Made by a program: the position numbers and the translations under genes | In this document: positions 49,721 through 58,441 of the stretch, piece after piece | How the letters are laid out: each line of letters begins with the position of its first letter | Numbering within the stretch: the first letter of the stretch is position 1 | Notes under the pieces: generated by a model | The model's input: only the letters and a program-made list of their open reading frames with translations | What the model was told of the DNA's origin: nothing | Databases searched by the model: none | Origin: Phycisphaeraceae bacterium | GTDB taxonomy: Bacteria > Planctomycetota > Phycisphaerae > Phycisphaerales > UBA1924 | Length of the DNA: 64,000 nt | Assembly (NCBI GenBank): GCA_019636535.1 | Contig: JAHBXK010000012.1 | Span: 23,692 to 87,691 of the forward strand | Direction of reading: 5' to 3'

Positions 49721-50072
49721 GATGTGCGATCTCCAGAATAAAGGAATGAAATGAGGAAATATTCCAAGATGCACGTCTGACTACCAGTCGATACGAACCA
49801 ACCGCGAGCAGCGGTTCGGTCAATCCCAATTGCTCCGCGATTTCCGTGCCAAATCACCGCTCCTAGGAACAAGCCTGGCGCAGCACGCCTGCGAGCCCTG
49901 CTCGAATCCAGGCAACTCGCAAACGTCGCCTTCAACCGGCGTTCAAAGATGGGGATCATGGCTGACGATGCGACGCAACCATCACTGTGGCAATCACTTA
50001 CCGCGATCGCTCAACCCGTCACTCTCGAACCCCCGCCCCTGCGACATACATGGGCTTGACGGCCAAAGCCAA
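49721..50072. other. intergenic leader region of the kelch-like gene
   Basis: Upstream region of the gene at 47372-49720, part of a 459-base gap. I see a 6-bp inverted repeat AACCGC/GCGGTT (49800-49805/49811-49816) but no convincing promoter, RNA or small gene. Confidence 0.4.
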
Positions 50073-50106
50073 GCCGGGGAACCGCCCCTTCGAACGGCTC
50101 CCCGGC
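50073..50106 (-). terminator. terminator-like hairpin
   Basis: A 12-bp stem with one mismatch (GCCGGGGAACCG / CGGCTCCCCGGC) and a 10-base loop, 74 bases beyond the stop of the PEP-CTERM-like gene at 50180. On the minus strand it is followed by TTGGCTTT, a weak T-tract. Confidence 0.6.
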
Positions 50107-50179
50107 ACAAGAGGTACTCCCCACTTCAGGCGAACCGAGCCGAAGCGTTCATGAGCGCTCGGCCCGACACCGCTGACCA

Positions 50180-51154
50180 TCAACGCCTGCGCCGGCTCGC
50201 CACCAGGGCGCTAAGCCCCAAGAGCGCCAACCCGCCCGGCCCCGGCACGTACAGCAACTCGAACGCCATGCCCACGCCCATGTGCTGATCGATAATCGGC
50301 TGCCACGGCCCGTACAGCCAGTCCACCGGATTCGGCATCCGAACCCCACCCATCACCGGCAGATCCATGAAGTTCTCTGGCGACGAGTGCCAGCCCCAGA
50401 AGTGCTCCGGGATCACCGGGTCATTGTTCGGCACGCTCTGCCAGTTGAACGGATTCGAGCCGGGGATGATGTCGTGCCCGTTCTCCGCCGCGATCGACAG
50501 CCAGTAGATGCCGTTGTCGGTGTTGCGCTGAATGAACTGACCCGGCTCGGCCTCTCCCTGCGTCCAGTGCGCAAGACACATGTCCTTCAGATCGACCTCG
50601 TAGCACCACACCTCGTGCATGTCCCAGCCGATCATGCCGGTGTTCGAGTACCGCACAACCTCCGGCGAAGCGACGTACGTGCCCACCAGCGCACCGGGCT
50701 GGCTGAAGGGCGGCCCGCCCGCGCCCGGCTGAATGTCGCGGAAAAACGACAACACCCACCCGTCCTCGGTCGTCAAGAGCCCCGGTCCGCCCGTCGGGTC
50801 CGGCCTTGGCGCAAACATCGGGTTGAAGTACGAACCGTACCACCGAACCGTCGTGATCGCGATGCCGGGGATCGACGGAAAGTCGTCCGCCACCGCCCAC
50901 GCCGGCACGGTCGGTGTCGGCTGCATGATGAACCGCCAATCGAAGTCCGATCCGTGATTGCTGCCGACCCACATCGGCGGCAGGCCCGGCATCGGCGGCG
51001 CAAGCCCCAGCGGCTGGTTGAACTTGCTCAGCGTGCCGGGGTTCGCCGTTGCCTCCACCGAAGGCATCAACACCACCCCGCACCCGCCCACCACCGACGC
51101 GACCAACGTTCGACGAACCAGGTACCGACTCTGCCGTTGCTTGTGCGAGCACAT
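50180..51154 (-). CDS. secreted protein with PEP-CTERM-like tail
   Basis: 324 aa. ATG 51154 is fixed by CAGGAGG upstream; longer frames lack support. Signal region LVASVVGGCGVVLMPSVEAT. The body is Trp- and Pro-rich (GSDFDWRFIMQPTPTVPAWA, then VADDFPSIPGIAITTVRWYG), beta-sandwich-like, resembling planctomycete proteins of unknown function. The C-terminus YVPGPGGLALLGLSALVASR plus RRR is PEP-CTERM-like. Monocistronic between the terminator at 50073 and a long leader. Function unknown. Confidence 0.8.
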   Translation of the reverse strand: MCSHKQRQSRYLVRRTLVASVVGGCGVVLMPSVEATANPGTLSKFNQPLGLAPPMPGLPPMWVGSNHGSDFDWRFIMQPTPTVPAWAVADDFPSIPGIAITTVRWYGSYFNPMFAPRPDPTGGPGLLTTEDGWVLSFFRDIQPGAGGPPFSQPGALVGTYVASPEVVRYSNTGMIGWDMHEVWCYEVDLKDMCLAHWTQGEAEPGQFIQRNTDNGIYWLSIAAENGHDIIPGSNPFNWQSVPNNDPVIPEHFWGWHSSPENFMDLPVMGGVRMPNPVDWLYGPWQPIIDQHMGVGMAFELLYVPGPGGLALLGLSALVASRRRR

Positions 51155-51718
51155 CTCTCGCCTCCTGTCTTTGGAGCGCGACGGTCGTGCATCGCGTGCC
51201 CAACCATCCACGCTCGAGCGCGGCCGTCGGACATCTCGTTCTGTTTGTCGCAGCGGGTCGGTCGCCGACAGCCGCATGGCCCGGCCGGCACGCTCGCGAG
51301 CGAATCTTGGGCGCGTTCTGCGCACTCTCCAAACACCTACGGGCCCGGGCGGCGTCGTCTCTCTCGCTCGATGGGAGGCGCTACGCGCCACGCACCGACC
51401 CGCATCGACACTCAGTCATGCTTCGTGGAGTCTTGGCACAACGCGCCCGTACCTTGCAGCGCATCGGCATTCGAAGCGTGCCCGACTGTGCGCAACGTAT
51501 CAGATCGCGCCGCCATGTCAAGCACCCTTCCACACTTGCACCACTCCACAGCCCACCAACCTCCCCGAATTCGCACTCCGTTCGCACCCGCGCAGCCGCT
51601 TCCCACCAAACTCCGATCCACCCAAGCCCGCGCACCCAAGTTCCCGCACGCAATATCACCCCGCCCTCTCCGTTTGCCTTCCGACCGCCCCACGCTGGTC
51701 GAGAAGCAGGAGACCCAC
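51155..51718. other. 564-base divergent intergenic region
   Basis: Between the PEP-CTERM-like gene and the peroxidase gene. Frames crossing it on both strands look like shadows with no domain content. The 200 bases before the peroxidase start are strongly pyrimidine-rich on the + strand. I see no RNA element or clear promoter. Confidence 0.4.
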
Positions 51719-53605
51719 ATGTCATCTTCAGACCCAACCCACCGTCGCGCACGCTCACCCCGTTTCGGCTCATCACACCCGCTCTACACGGGAGTACTGG
51801 CCCTCGCCCTGCTCACCACCCTCGTCTCCGCCGCACTCCCCCCTCTCCCCGTCCCGCCCGGCAACCCCATCACCGAGGACAAGCGCATCCTCGGCAAAAT
51901 CCTGTTCTGGGACGAACAACTCTCCACCTCCAACGTCGTCTCCTGCGCCACCTGCCACATCCCCGCCACCGCCGGCGCTGACCCGCGCATCGCCCGCCAC
52001 CCCGGCCCCGACGGCCTGCTCAACACCCCCGACGACATCCTCGGCTCACCCGGCGTCATCAAGTCCGACCAACACAACGACTACGCCCGCGACCTGCTCT
52101 TCGCCCTCCGTCCGCAGATCACCGCCCGCGCGGCCAACTCCCCCATCAACGCCGCCTTCAGCCCCAACCTCTTCTGGGACGGCCGCGCAACCGGCCAGTT
52201 CATCGATCCACAGACGGGCGCCACCGTCCTCCCCGCCGGCGGAGCGCTCGAATCCCAAGCCGTCGGCCCGCCGCTCAGCGACGTCGAGATGGCCCACGCC
52301 GATACCGACTGGAACGAGATCACCACCAAACTCCGCCGGGTGCAGCCCCTCGCCCTCGCCACCAACCTCCCCGCCGACGTCGCGACGCGCCTCGCCCCGC
52401 GCCCCAACTACCCCGACCTCTTCAGCGCCGCCTTCGGCGACCCCAACATCACCGCCGCACGCATCGGCCTCGCCATCGCCACCTACCAGCGCACGCTCAT
52501 CTCAAACCAGACCCCCTTCGACGCCTTCCGCGCGGGCGTCCCCAACGCCATGACGCCCCAGCAGGTCCAGGGCTTCAACGCCTTCATCAACTCCAACTGC
52601 GCCGTCTGCCACGCCGTGAACAACGACCTCTTCACCGACCACACCTTCCGAAACATCGGCGTTCGCCCACCCGCCGAGGACCTCGGCCGCCAGATCGTCA
52701 CCGGCAACCCCGCCGACCGCGGCCGATTCAAAGTCCCCGGCCTGCGAAACGTCGGCCTGAAGCGCACCTTCATGCACAACGGCCAGTTCACCACCCTCGG
52801 CCAGGTGATCGGCTTCTACGCCCGCGCACCGGGCGCACCGCCCCAGTTCCCCGACAACCGCGACCCCGCGATGAACAACGTCAACGTCCCACCCAACGTT
52901 GCCCCCCTCATCATCGACTTCCTCTCCAACGGCCTCACCGATCCGCGCGTCGCCAACGAGACATTCCCCTTCGACCGCCCCACACTCTTCGTCGATCGCC
53001 CGGGCGATCAGGCCGTGCTCCTCGGTGGCGCGCTCACCGGCCCCGCCCCCGTGCCCCCGGCCATCGTCGTCCAAGCGCCCTCCCTCATCGGCAACATGGA
53101 GTTCCGCATCGGCCTCGACTACGACGCCTCCCTCGCGGGCCTCGCCGCACGACTCGCCGTCTCAACCAACCCGCCCGTCAACGGCCGCATCACCGCCGAC
53201 TCCCGCTTCGCACCGATCACCCTCACCCCGTCTCTTCCCGCCGGCGGCGCAGCCACCGTTCAATGGCCCATCCGCCCGAACGCCAAGACCGACGGCCAGA
53301 CCCTCTACGTCCAGTGGTTCCTCAACAACCCCAACGACCCGCCGGGCACCCCCGCCGTCGCCCGCTCCGCGGCCGCGCGTCTCACGTTCTTCTGCCCAAC
53401 CGCCCCCACCAACTGCCCCAACGTCTGCCCCGGCGAGTATGAACTCGACGGCGTCATCGATCTCCTCGACTTGATCACCTTCCTCAACGATTGGCTCCCC
53501 GGCTCACCCGTCGCCGACATCAACCCCGCCCCGGGCGTCGACTTGATCGACCTGATCACATTCCTCGATGACTGGCTGCCGAACCTCGGCCGTTCCTGCC
53601 CCTAG
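51719..53605 (+). CDS. di-haem cytochrome c peroxidase (CCP/MauG type) with dockerin-like tail
   Basis: 628 aa from ATG 51719, with AGGAG upstream. Signal/anchor helix at about residues 22-40. Two haem sites, CATCH at 76-80 and CAVCH at 294-298, and the conserved MHNG at 352-355 in a KRTFMHNGQFTTL context, fit the CCP/MauG family, which reduces H2O2 or modifies substrates in the periplasm. About 150 residues of a beta domain follow, then two calcium-loop modules (ELDGVIDLLDLITFLNDW and PGVDLIDLITFLDDW, the latter shortened). An enzyme with this tail is notable. Convergent with the coiled-coil gene, 17 bases away. Confidence 0.9.
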   Translation: MSSSDPTHRRARSPRFGSSHPLYTGVLALALLTTLVSAALPPLPVPPGNPITEDKRILGKILFWDEQLSTSNVVSCATCHIPATAGADPRIARHPGPDGLLNTPDDILGSPGVIKSDQHNDYARDLLFALRPQITARAANSPINAAFSPNLFWDGRATGQFIDPQTGATVLPAGGALESQAVGPPLSDVEMAHADTDWNEITTKLRRVQPLALATNLPADVATRLAPRPNYPDLFSAAFGDPNITAARIGLAIATYQRTLISNQTPFDAFRAGVPNAMTPQQVQGFNAFINSNCAVCHAVNNDLFTDHTFRNIGVRPPAEDLGRQIVTGNPADRGRFKVPGLRNVGLKRTFMHNGQFTTLGQVIGFYARAPGAPPQFPDNRDPAMNNVNVPPNVAPLIIDFLSNGLTDPRVANETFPFDRPTLFVDRPGDQAVLLGGALTGPAPVPPAIVVQAPSLIGNMEFRIGLDYDASLAGLAARLAVSTNPPVNGRITADSRFAPITLTPSLPAGGAATVQWPIRPNAKTDGQTLYVQWFLNNPNDPPGTPAVARSAAARLTFFCPTAPTNCPNVCPGEYELDGVIDLLDLITFLNDWLPGSPVADINPAPGVDLIDLITFLDDWLPNLGRSCP

Positions 53606-53622
53606 CAAAGCGGCCGAGGCGC

Positions 53623-54852
53623 TCACGCCGTGACCGCCGGCTCCGCGTGCTCGCGCCGAACAGCCTTCACCGTCACCTCCCGATCCCCCATCAGCGCGCC
53701 AGCACCCGCCTCTCCCTCAATCCGCCCCGCCGCCAGCCTCAGCGCCTCCGCGATCCCCGACAACTCCCGCCGCGCGGCCTCCTGCCCGCGAGCGATCAGG
53801 TCGCGCACCGGCCCCGGCACATCCTCCACACTCGATCCCGCCCGCACCAGCGACTCCCACGGCTCCAACTGCCCGAGCAGCCTTCGCAACTCCTCCGCCG
53901 TCTCCTCCGCCGTGCGCACGCCCAGCCCCAGTTCCTCGATCGCCCTTGTGTGTCCTTCCATCCCCGCCCGCGCACGCTCCGCGCGCTCGTCGATCTCCTT
54001 CCCCACTTCCGCCGCCGTGCGCTTCGCCCGCTCGGCCTCCGCGCGAAGCCCCTCGGCCCGCTCGCTCAGCCGGTCGATCATCGTGCACATGTCGTTCAGA
54101 CTCTCACCGAGGATCGACCGCGCCTGGTCCGCCTGCTTCCGAACCGCCTCGAACTGCCGATTCGCGTACGCCGTCTGCTCAGTCAGCGCTTCCGCACGCT
54201 TCACCAGCAACCCCAGCGGCTGCGACGCGCCACCCGCCCCCGCCTCATCCTCGCGCCGAACGTCCATCGTCAGGGTCTCAGCCCGCCGCACCAGCCGTTC
54301 CAGCCGCTCCAGCGCTGGTCCGACCTTCGCCGCCTCGCTCCGCCCCAACTCCTCGATCCGACGCTCAAGCGCTTCGCTCGCCTCGCGAATCCGCCGCTCG
54401 GCCGAATCCGCCCGCGCAACCGCCGACGCGACCATCGCCTCCAACTTCGATTCGACCGACGCCAGCCGGCGCGAAACCAACTCCTCCGCCCGACGCTCAA
54501 ACTCCTCAGCGCTCGGCGTGACGTTCCGCGCCTGCTCCAGCATCCCCTCCGCGTCCCGCGCACGCTGCTCGATCCGCTTCAGCGCCTCCGCCGCCAGCGC
54601 CAGGTTCTCCTGCTGCGATTGCTCCCCCGCCTGCATCTGAACACGCAGCCGATCCGCCTGCGCCACCGCCGCGCGAAGGTCCGCGCTCTGCCGCGCAGCC
54701 GTCTGCACGATCTGCCGAAGGCTCTGCCCCAGCTCTTCGATCGCCGCCTGCTCGGCCGTCCGAAGCGCACCCGAACCACCGCCCCCACCCACGGGCGCAC
54801 CCGCCACCGCCTCACGAACCGTTCCGCCGCTCCGCGGCGACTGCTGCGTCAT
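53623..54852 (-). CDS. long coiled-coil protein
   Basis: 409 aa from ATG 54852, following GGGACGTCAGG. After a Gly-rich start the chain is almost wholly helical and charged from about residue 35 to 350, with typical heptad stretches (ALRTAEQAAIEELGQSLRQI, EEFERRAEELVSRRLASVES). No signal peptide or membrane helix, so cytoplasmic. No known domain is seen; it may be a structural or chromosome-associated protein, or a methyl-accepting-like scaffold, but the sequence does not decide. Divergent from the pseudouridine synthase. Confidence 0.75.
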   Translation of the reverse strand: MTQQSPRSGGTVREAVAGAPVGGGGGSGALRTAEQAAIEELGQSLRQIVQTAARQSADLRAAVAQADRLRVQMQAGEQSQQENLALAAEALKRIEQRARDAEGMLEQARNVTPSAEEFERRAEELVSRRLASVESKLEAMVASAVARADSAERRIREASEALERRIEELGRSEAAKVGPALERLERLVRRAETLTMDVRREDEAGAGGASQPLGLLVKRAEALTEQTAYANRQFEAVRKQADQARSILGESLNDMCTMIDRLSERAEGLRAEAERAKRTAAEVGKEIDERAERARAGMEGHTRAIEELGLGVRTAEETAEELRRLLGQLEPWESLVRAGSSVEDVPGPVRDLIARGQEAARRELSGIAEALRLAAGRIEGEAGAGALMGDREVTVKAVRREHAEPAVTA

Positions 54853-55110
54853 CCTGACGTCCCTTCCAAATGCCTCACTCTTGCCGGTTCTCTGGTACCC
54901 GGTGCCCGATGCCTGCTCCTCTCCATCGTCCCGCCCCCCCCTCACCCTGCACAAACACCGCACAGCGCATTCCTCCGCATCCTCCGCCGCCACCGCCCCT
55001 TACCATCCTCCGTGCCCAACCCCAAAGACCACGCCAGATCCCCCAACCGACAGGACCGAGCCACTCCAAACGCTCGTCCGGATGCCGCCCCCTCCACCGC
55101 CCCCCCCGGC

Positions 55111-56277
55111 ATGATCCGCCTCCAGCGCTTCCTCGCCGATGCCGGCATCGCCTCCCGCCGCGACTGCGAGAAGATGATCGCCGACGGCCGGATCCGTGTG
55201 AACGACCAGACCGTCACCGCCCTCCCCGTCTTCGTCGATCCGCGCCAAGACCGCGTCGCCGCCGACGGCCGACTCATCGACCCCCGCGCTGCCCGCTCCG
55301 GCCGCGTCTACCTCATCCTCAACAAGCCCGACAACACCCTCACCTCGACGCGCGACGAATCGGGTCAGGGCCGCGACTCGCGCCGAACCGTCATCGACAT
55401 GGTCGATCACCCGGCCAAGTCCCGCCTCTTCCCCGTCGGCAGGCTCGACTTCCACGCCACAGGCATGGTCCTGCTCACCAACGACGGCCAACTCGCCCAG
55501 CGACTCACCCACGCTCGCTACGGCGTCACCAAGACCTACCGCATCACCGTCCGCGGCCGGCTTCACGGCGAAGCGGTCGAAGCCCTCACCCGGCGATTCT
55601 GCCCTTCACCAGAAGCCATGGCGGACCTCTTCCCCGCATCTCACGGCGACGACGGAGACTTCGAGCACCCGCCCCAGCCGCTCACCTTCGTCTCCTACAA
55701 CGAGTCCGGCACGACGTTCGACATCGTGATGCGCGCAGGCGCTGGGGCCGGCAGCGCCCGCAACCCCTTCGCGCCCGCCCCGCGCCGCTCACCGATCGCC
55801 GCTCCCCGCGCTCGAGATGGCGCTGACGGCGACCGCACCTCCCTCGCCGGAACCAAGGCCCTCATCGACATGCTCGACAAGATGGGCAACCCCGTCAAGC
55901 GCATCCACCGCACCGCCATCGGCCCGCTCACCATGCGCTACGTCACCGTCGGCACCGCCCGCGCCCTACGCGACGAAGAGGTCGAACTCCTCCTCGTCGC
56001 CGCTGGCCTCCGCAAGCCGCGCCCGCGATCCCACAGTCGGGGCACGAGCCGCGCTAAGCCGGACCGCCCAACCAGCCGCACTCGACCGCAACCCGGCAAA
56101 CCCCAAAGGCCCGGCAGACCAACCAAGCCCGCCCGGCCAAACAAACCCGGCAAGCCCGCCTCGCTCAGGAACAAGCCGCGTTCGGCCGATGCGCCCTCCG
56201 CATCAGCCCGCACCTCCCGAAGCAAATCGTTCGGCCAACGCCCCAACAACTCTTCCAGACAAACCCGTCGCAAGTGA
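55111..56277 (+). CDS. rluB: 23S rRNA pseudouridine synthase, RluB/RsuA family
   Basis: 388 aa. S4 RNA-binding domain at the start (IRLQRFLADAGIASRRDCEK, MIADGRIRVND), then the catalytic domain: VYLILNKPDNTLTSTRDESG, RLFPVGRLDFHATGMVLLTN with the catalytic Asp, and LTHARYGVTKTYRITVRG. ATG 55111 is taken because the S4 domain starts there; a GTG at 55012 would add 33 residues. The last 120 residues are a Lys/Arg/Pro-rich disordered tail, common in this family. RluB-type enzymes modify position 2605 of 23S rRNA; assignment within the family is tentative. Confidence 0.88.
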   Translation: MIRLQRFLADAGIASRRDCEKMIADGRIRVNDQTVTALPVFVDPRQDRVAADGRLIDPRAARSGRVYLILNKPDNTLTSTRDESGQGRDSRRTVIDMVDHPAKSRLFPVGRLDFHATGMVLLTNDGQLAQRLTHARYGVTKTYRITVRGRLHGEAVEALTRRFCPSPEAMADLFPASHGDDGDFEHPPQPLTFVSYNESGTTFDIVMRAGAGAGSARNPFAPAPRRSPIAAPRARDGADGDRTSLAGTKALIDMLDKMGNPVKRIHRTAIGPLTMRYVTVGTARALRDEEVELLLVAAGLRKPRPRSHSRGTSRAKPDRPTSRTRPQPGKPQRPGRPTKPARPNKPGKPASLRNKPRSADAPSASARTSRSKSFGQRPNNSSRQTRRK

Positions 56278-56378
56278 CGCCCGCACCGAACTCGCGTCCT
56301 TCCGACTCTCTATCCACCACCTACCTCTCTTCATTCCTGCCTCTCTCACACATTCCTTGATCCCTCGTTCCCTTCCCC

Positions 56379-58109
56379 ATGAACTTCCGCCCACTCCGAA
56401 CCCTCCCACACCGCATCCGCCACGGCAAACAGCCCGAGGATCGCGGCCTCGCGGCCACCTACCGCACCCTCCTCGAAGCCGCCTCAAACGCGCAGAAGGC
56501 CCGCATCCCCCAGATGGCCGCGGCCCTCACCTACCGCACCATCTTCGGCCTCCTCCCCGTCGTCATCGTCGGCCTCGTCTCGATCACACACTGGGCCGAC
56601 CCGGCCGACATCGAAGCGCTCATCCGCAAAATGCTCGACTCGTCGGGCATCTCCGCGATCGTGATCGACGAGCGTGACTCGACCGTCATGCCTCCCTCCG
56701 AGATCTACGGACCGCCCGCACCCCCCGGCCTCGTCACCTCCGCGCAAGCACCAACCGACACGCCCGACCCGACGGCCGAGACCCCCGCCGCGGAGTACAC
56801 CGCCGAGGCAACCCAGCGCCTCGACGACTGGATCCAGGACATCCTCAAACGCGTGCAGGGCATCTCCTTCGCCACGCTCGGCCTCATCGGCTTGGGCGCC
56901 CTCATCTACGCCGCCATGGGCATGCTCGTCGAGATCGAGCGCGCCTTCAACCAGATCTACCGCGTCCCCACCGGGCGTTCATGGTCGCGCCGAGTCCTCC
57001 TCTATTGGACGCTCCTCACCCTCGGCCCGCTCGGACTCGTCGCGACGTTCTACGTCGGCAACCAGTTCCGAACGTGGGCCGACGCCGTCCTCACCGACCA
57101 CCTCTCCGGCGTCAGCACGGGCCTCTCGGCCATGTCCGTCGTCGCGCTCGGTTATCTCTCCACCGTCACCATCTCCGCCACGGTCCTCACGCTCCTCTAC
57201 ATGGCCGTCCCCAACGCCCGCGTCCGTTTCTGGTCCGCCCTCGCCGGCGCCGTCCTCGCCGCACTCGCGTGGGAAGCCGGCAAGTGGGGACTCGGCCAGT
57301 ACATCTACTTCACGCGCGGCCGCAGTTACGTCAACCTCTACGGATCCATCGCCCTCTTTCCCCTCTTCCTCCTCTGGGTCTACTTCACTTGGATCATCAT
57401 CCTCATGGGCTTGCAGTTCGCGTTCCACACGCAGTACCGCAACCGTCCCGACCCAGCCTCCATCCTCACCGACACACGATCCACGCTCACCGATCCTGCC
57501 TCCGTCCTGAGCGTCATGGCACACATCGGACGCGCCTTCCGCGAGGGCCGCTCGCGCTCAGCACGCCAACTCGCCCCCGCCGCACAACTCCCCGAGCCCG
57601 TCGTCGCCGTCATGCTCAGGCAACTCCAGGACGCGGGCTTCCTCCACCGCGTGGCGGGCGCAAAGCAGACCGAACCCGACAAAGCCGACGACAAGCCCGA
57701 GCCGCGACGACCGACCCTCACGCCCGATCAGGCCGATGCGCTCTCCGGCGATGAGCTCCTCGAACTCGCCTCGTTCCGCTACACGCTCGCACGACCCCCC
57801 GAGGCCATCCGCCTGGCGGACCTCCTCGCCTGCGCCCACGCCATGACCCCCGGCGGCCGCACCGCCGCATACGAACACGTCGCCGTCAAGTCGCGCGACG
57901 CCGACGAGCAACTCAGCGGAACCGTCCACGACCTCCTCGCCGACGTTCGCACCGCCGAGCGCTCCGCCCTGGCCGACCGAACGCTCGACGCCCTCCTCGG
58001 TCCCGAGCCGGCCCCGCGCAACACGACCAAGTCCCCAGCCGCGTCGTCGGGCGAAGTCGCGGCCCCCTCGACCAACGGCCCCACACCGCGAACCACCCAG
58101 CCCTCCTGA
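56379..58109 (+). CDS. YihY/BrkB family membrane protein
   Basis: 576 aa. Six helices in the family order, with MAAALTYRTIFGLLPVVIVG near residue 47, AMGMLVEIERAFNQIYRVPT, GRSWSRRVLLYWTLLTLGP and VYFTWIIILMGLQFAFHTQY. YihY-type proteins are inner-membrane proteins of unclear role, once called ribonuclease BN. Two differences stand out: a 60-residue polar insertion after the first helix (about residues 95-145) and a 200-residue cytoplasmic tail after about residue 355 with a winged-helix-like stretch (PEPVVAVMLRQLQDAGFLHR). Follows the pseudouridine synthase after 101 bases. Confidence 0.85.
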   Translation: MNFRPLRTLPHRIRHGKQPEDRGLAATYRTLLEAASNAQKARIPQMAAALTYRTIFGLLPVVIVGLVSITHWADPADIEALIRKMLDSSGISAIVIDERDSTVMPPSEIYGPPAPPGLVTSAQAPTDTPDPTAETPAAEYTAEATQRLDDWIQDILKRVQGISFATLGLIGLGALIYAAMGMLVEIERAFNQIYRVPTGRSWSRRVLLYWTLLTLGPLGLVATFYVGNQFRTWADAVLTDHLSGVSTGLSAMSVVALGYLSTVTISATVLTLLYMAVPNARVRFWSALAGAVLAALAWEAGKWGLGQYIYFTRGRSYVNLYGSIALFPLFLLWVYFTWIIILMGLQFAFHTQYRNRPDPASILTDTRSTLTDPASVLSVMAHIGRAFREGRSRSARQLAPAAQLPEPVVAVMLRQLQDAGFLHRVAGAKQTEPDKADDKPEPRRPTLTPDQADALSGDELLELASFRYTLARPPEAIRLADLLACAHAMTPGGRTAAYEHVAVKSRDADEQLSGTVHDLLADVRTAERSALADRTLDALLGPEPAPRNTTKSPAASSGEVAAPSTNGPTPRTTQPS

Positions 58110-58163
58110 CGCGCCCCCGCCCCGTCGTCTACCCTCCCCCCAAGACGCACGAGGAACCGCTCC

Positions 58164-58424
58164 ATGCACGCAAGCCGCCCGAATCTCCGCACCAACCGCC
58201 CATGCCAAGCCGCCACCCGCGCGGTCGTGCTGCTCTGCGCATCGGTCATCCTCGCCGGTGCGCTCGCGCCGATCTCGGGTTGCTACCGCCGAGTCGTCAA
58301 GGCCAAGGGCCTCGGCGCCGACAGCGTCACCGTGCAGGAGTCATACCAGGAATCGTCGAAACTCGACGACTGGCTCTTCGGCCCCGAACCGACCCGAAGC
58401 CGCTCGACGCCGCTCAACCGCTGA
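58164..58424 (+). CDS. small lipoprotein
   Basis: 86 aa. Signal peptide with lipobox APISGC at about residues 35-40; the mature part is about 47 residues (YRRVVKAKGLGADSVTVQES, YQESSKLDDWLFGP). It follows the YihY gene after 54 bases on the same strand and is convergent with the GGDEF gene. I do not recognise the family. Confidence 0.72.
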   Translation: MHASRPNLRTNRPCQAATRAVVLLCASVILAGALAPISGCYRRVVKAKGLGADSVTVQESYQESSKLDDWLFGPEPTRSRSTPLNR

Positions 58425-58441
58425 CCTCGACCGACAGTCCC

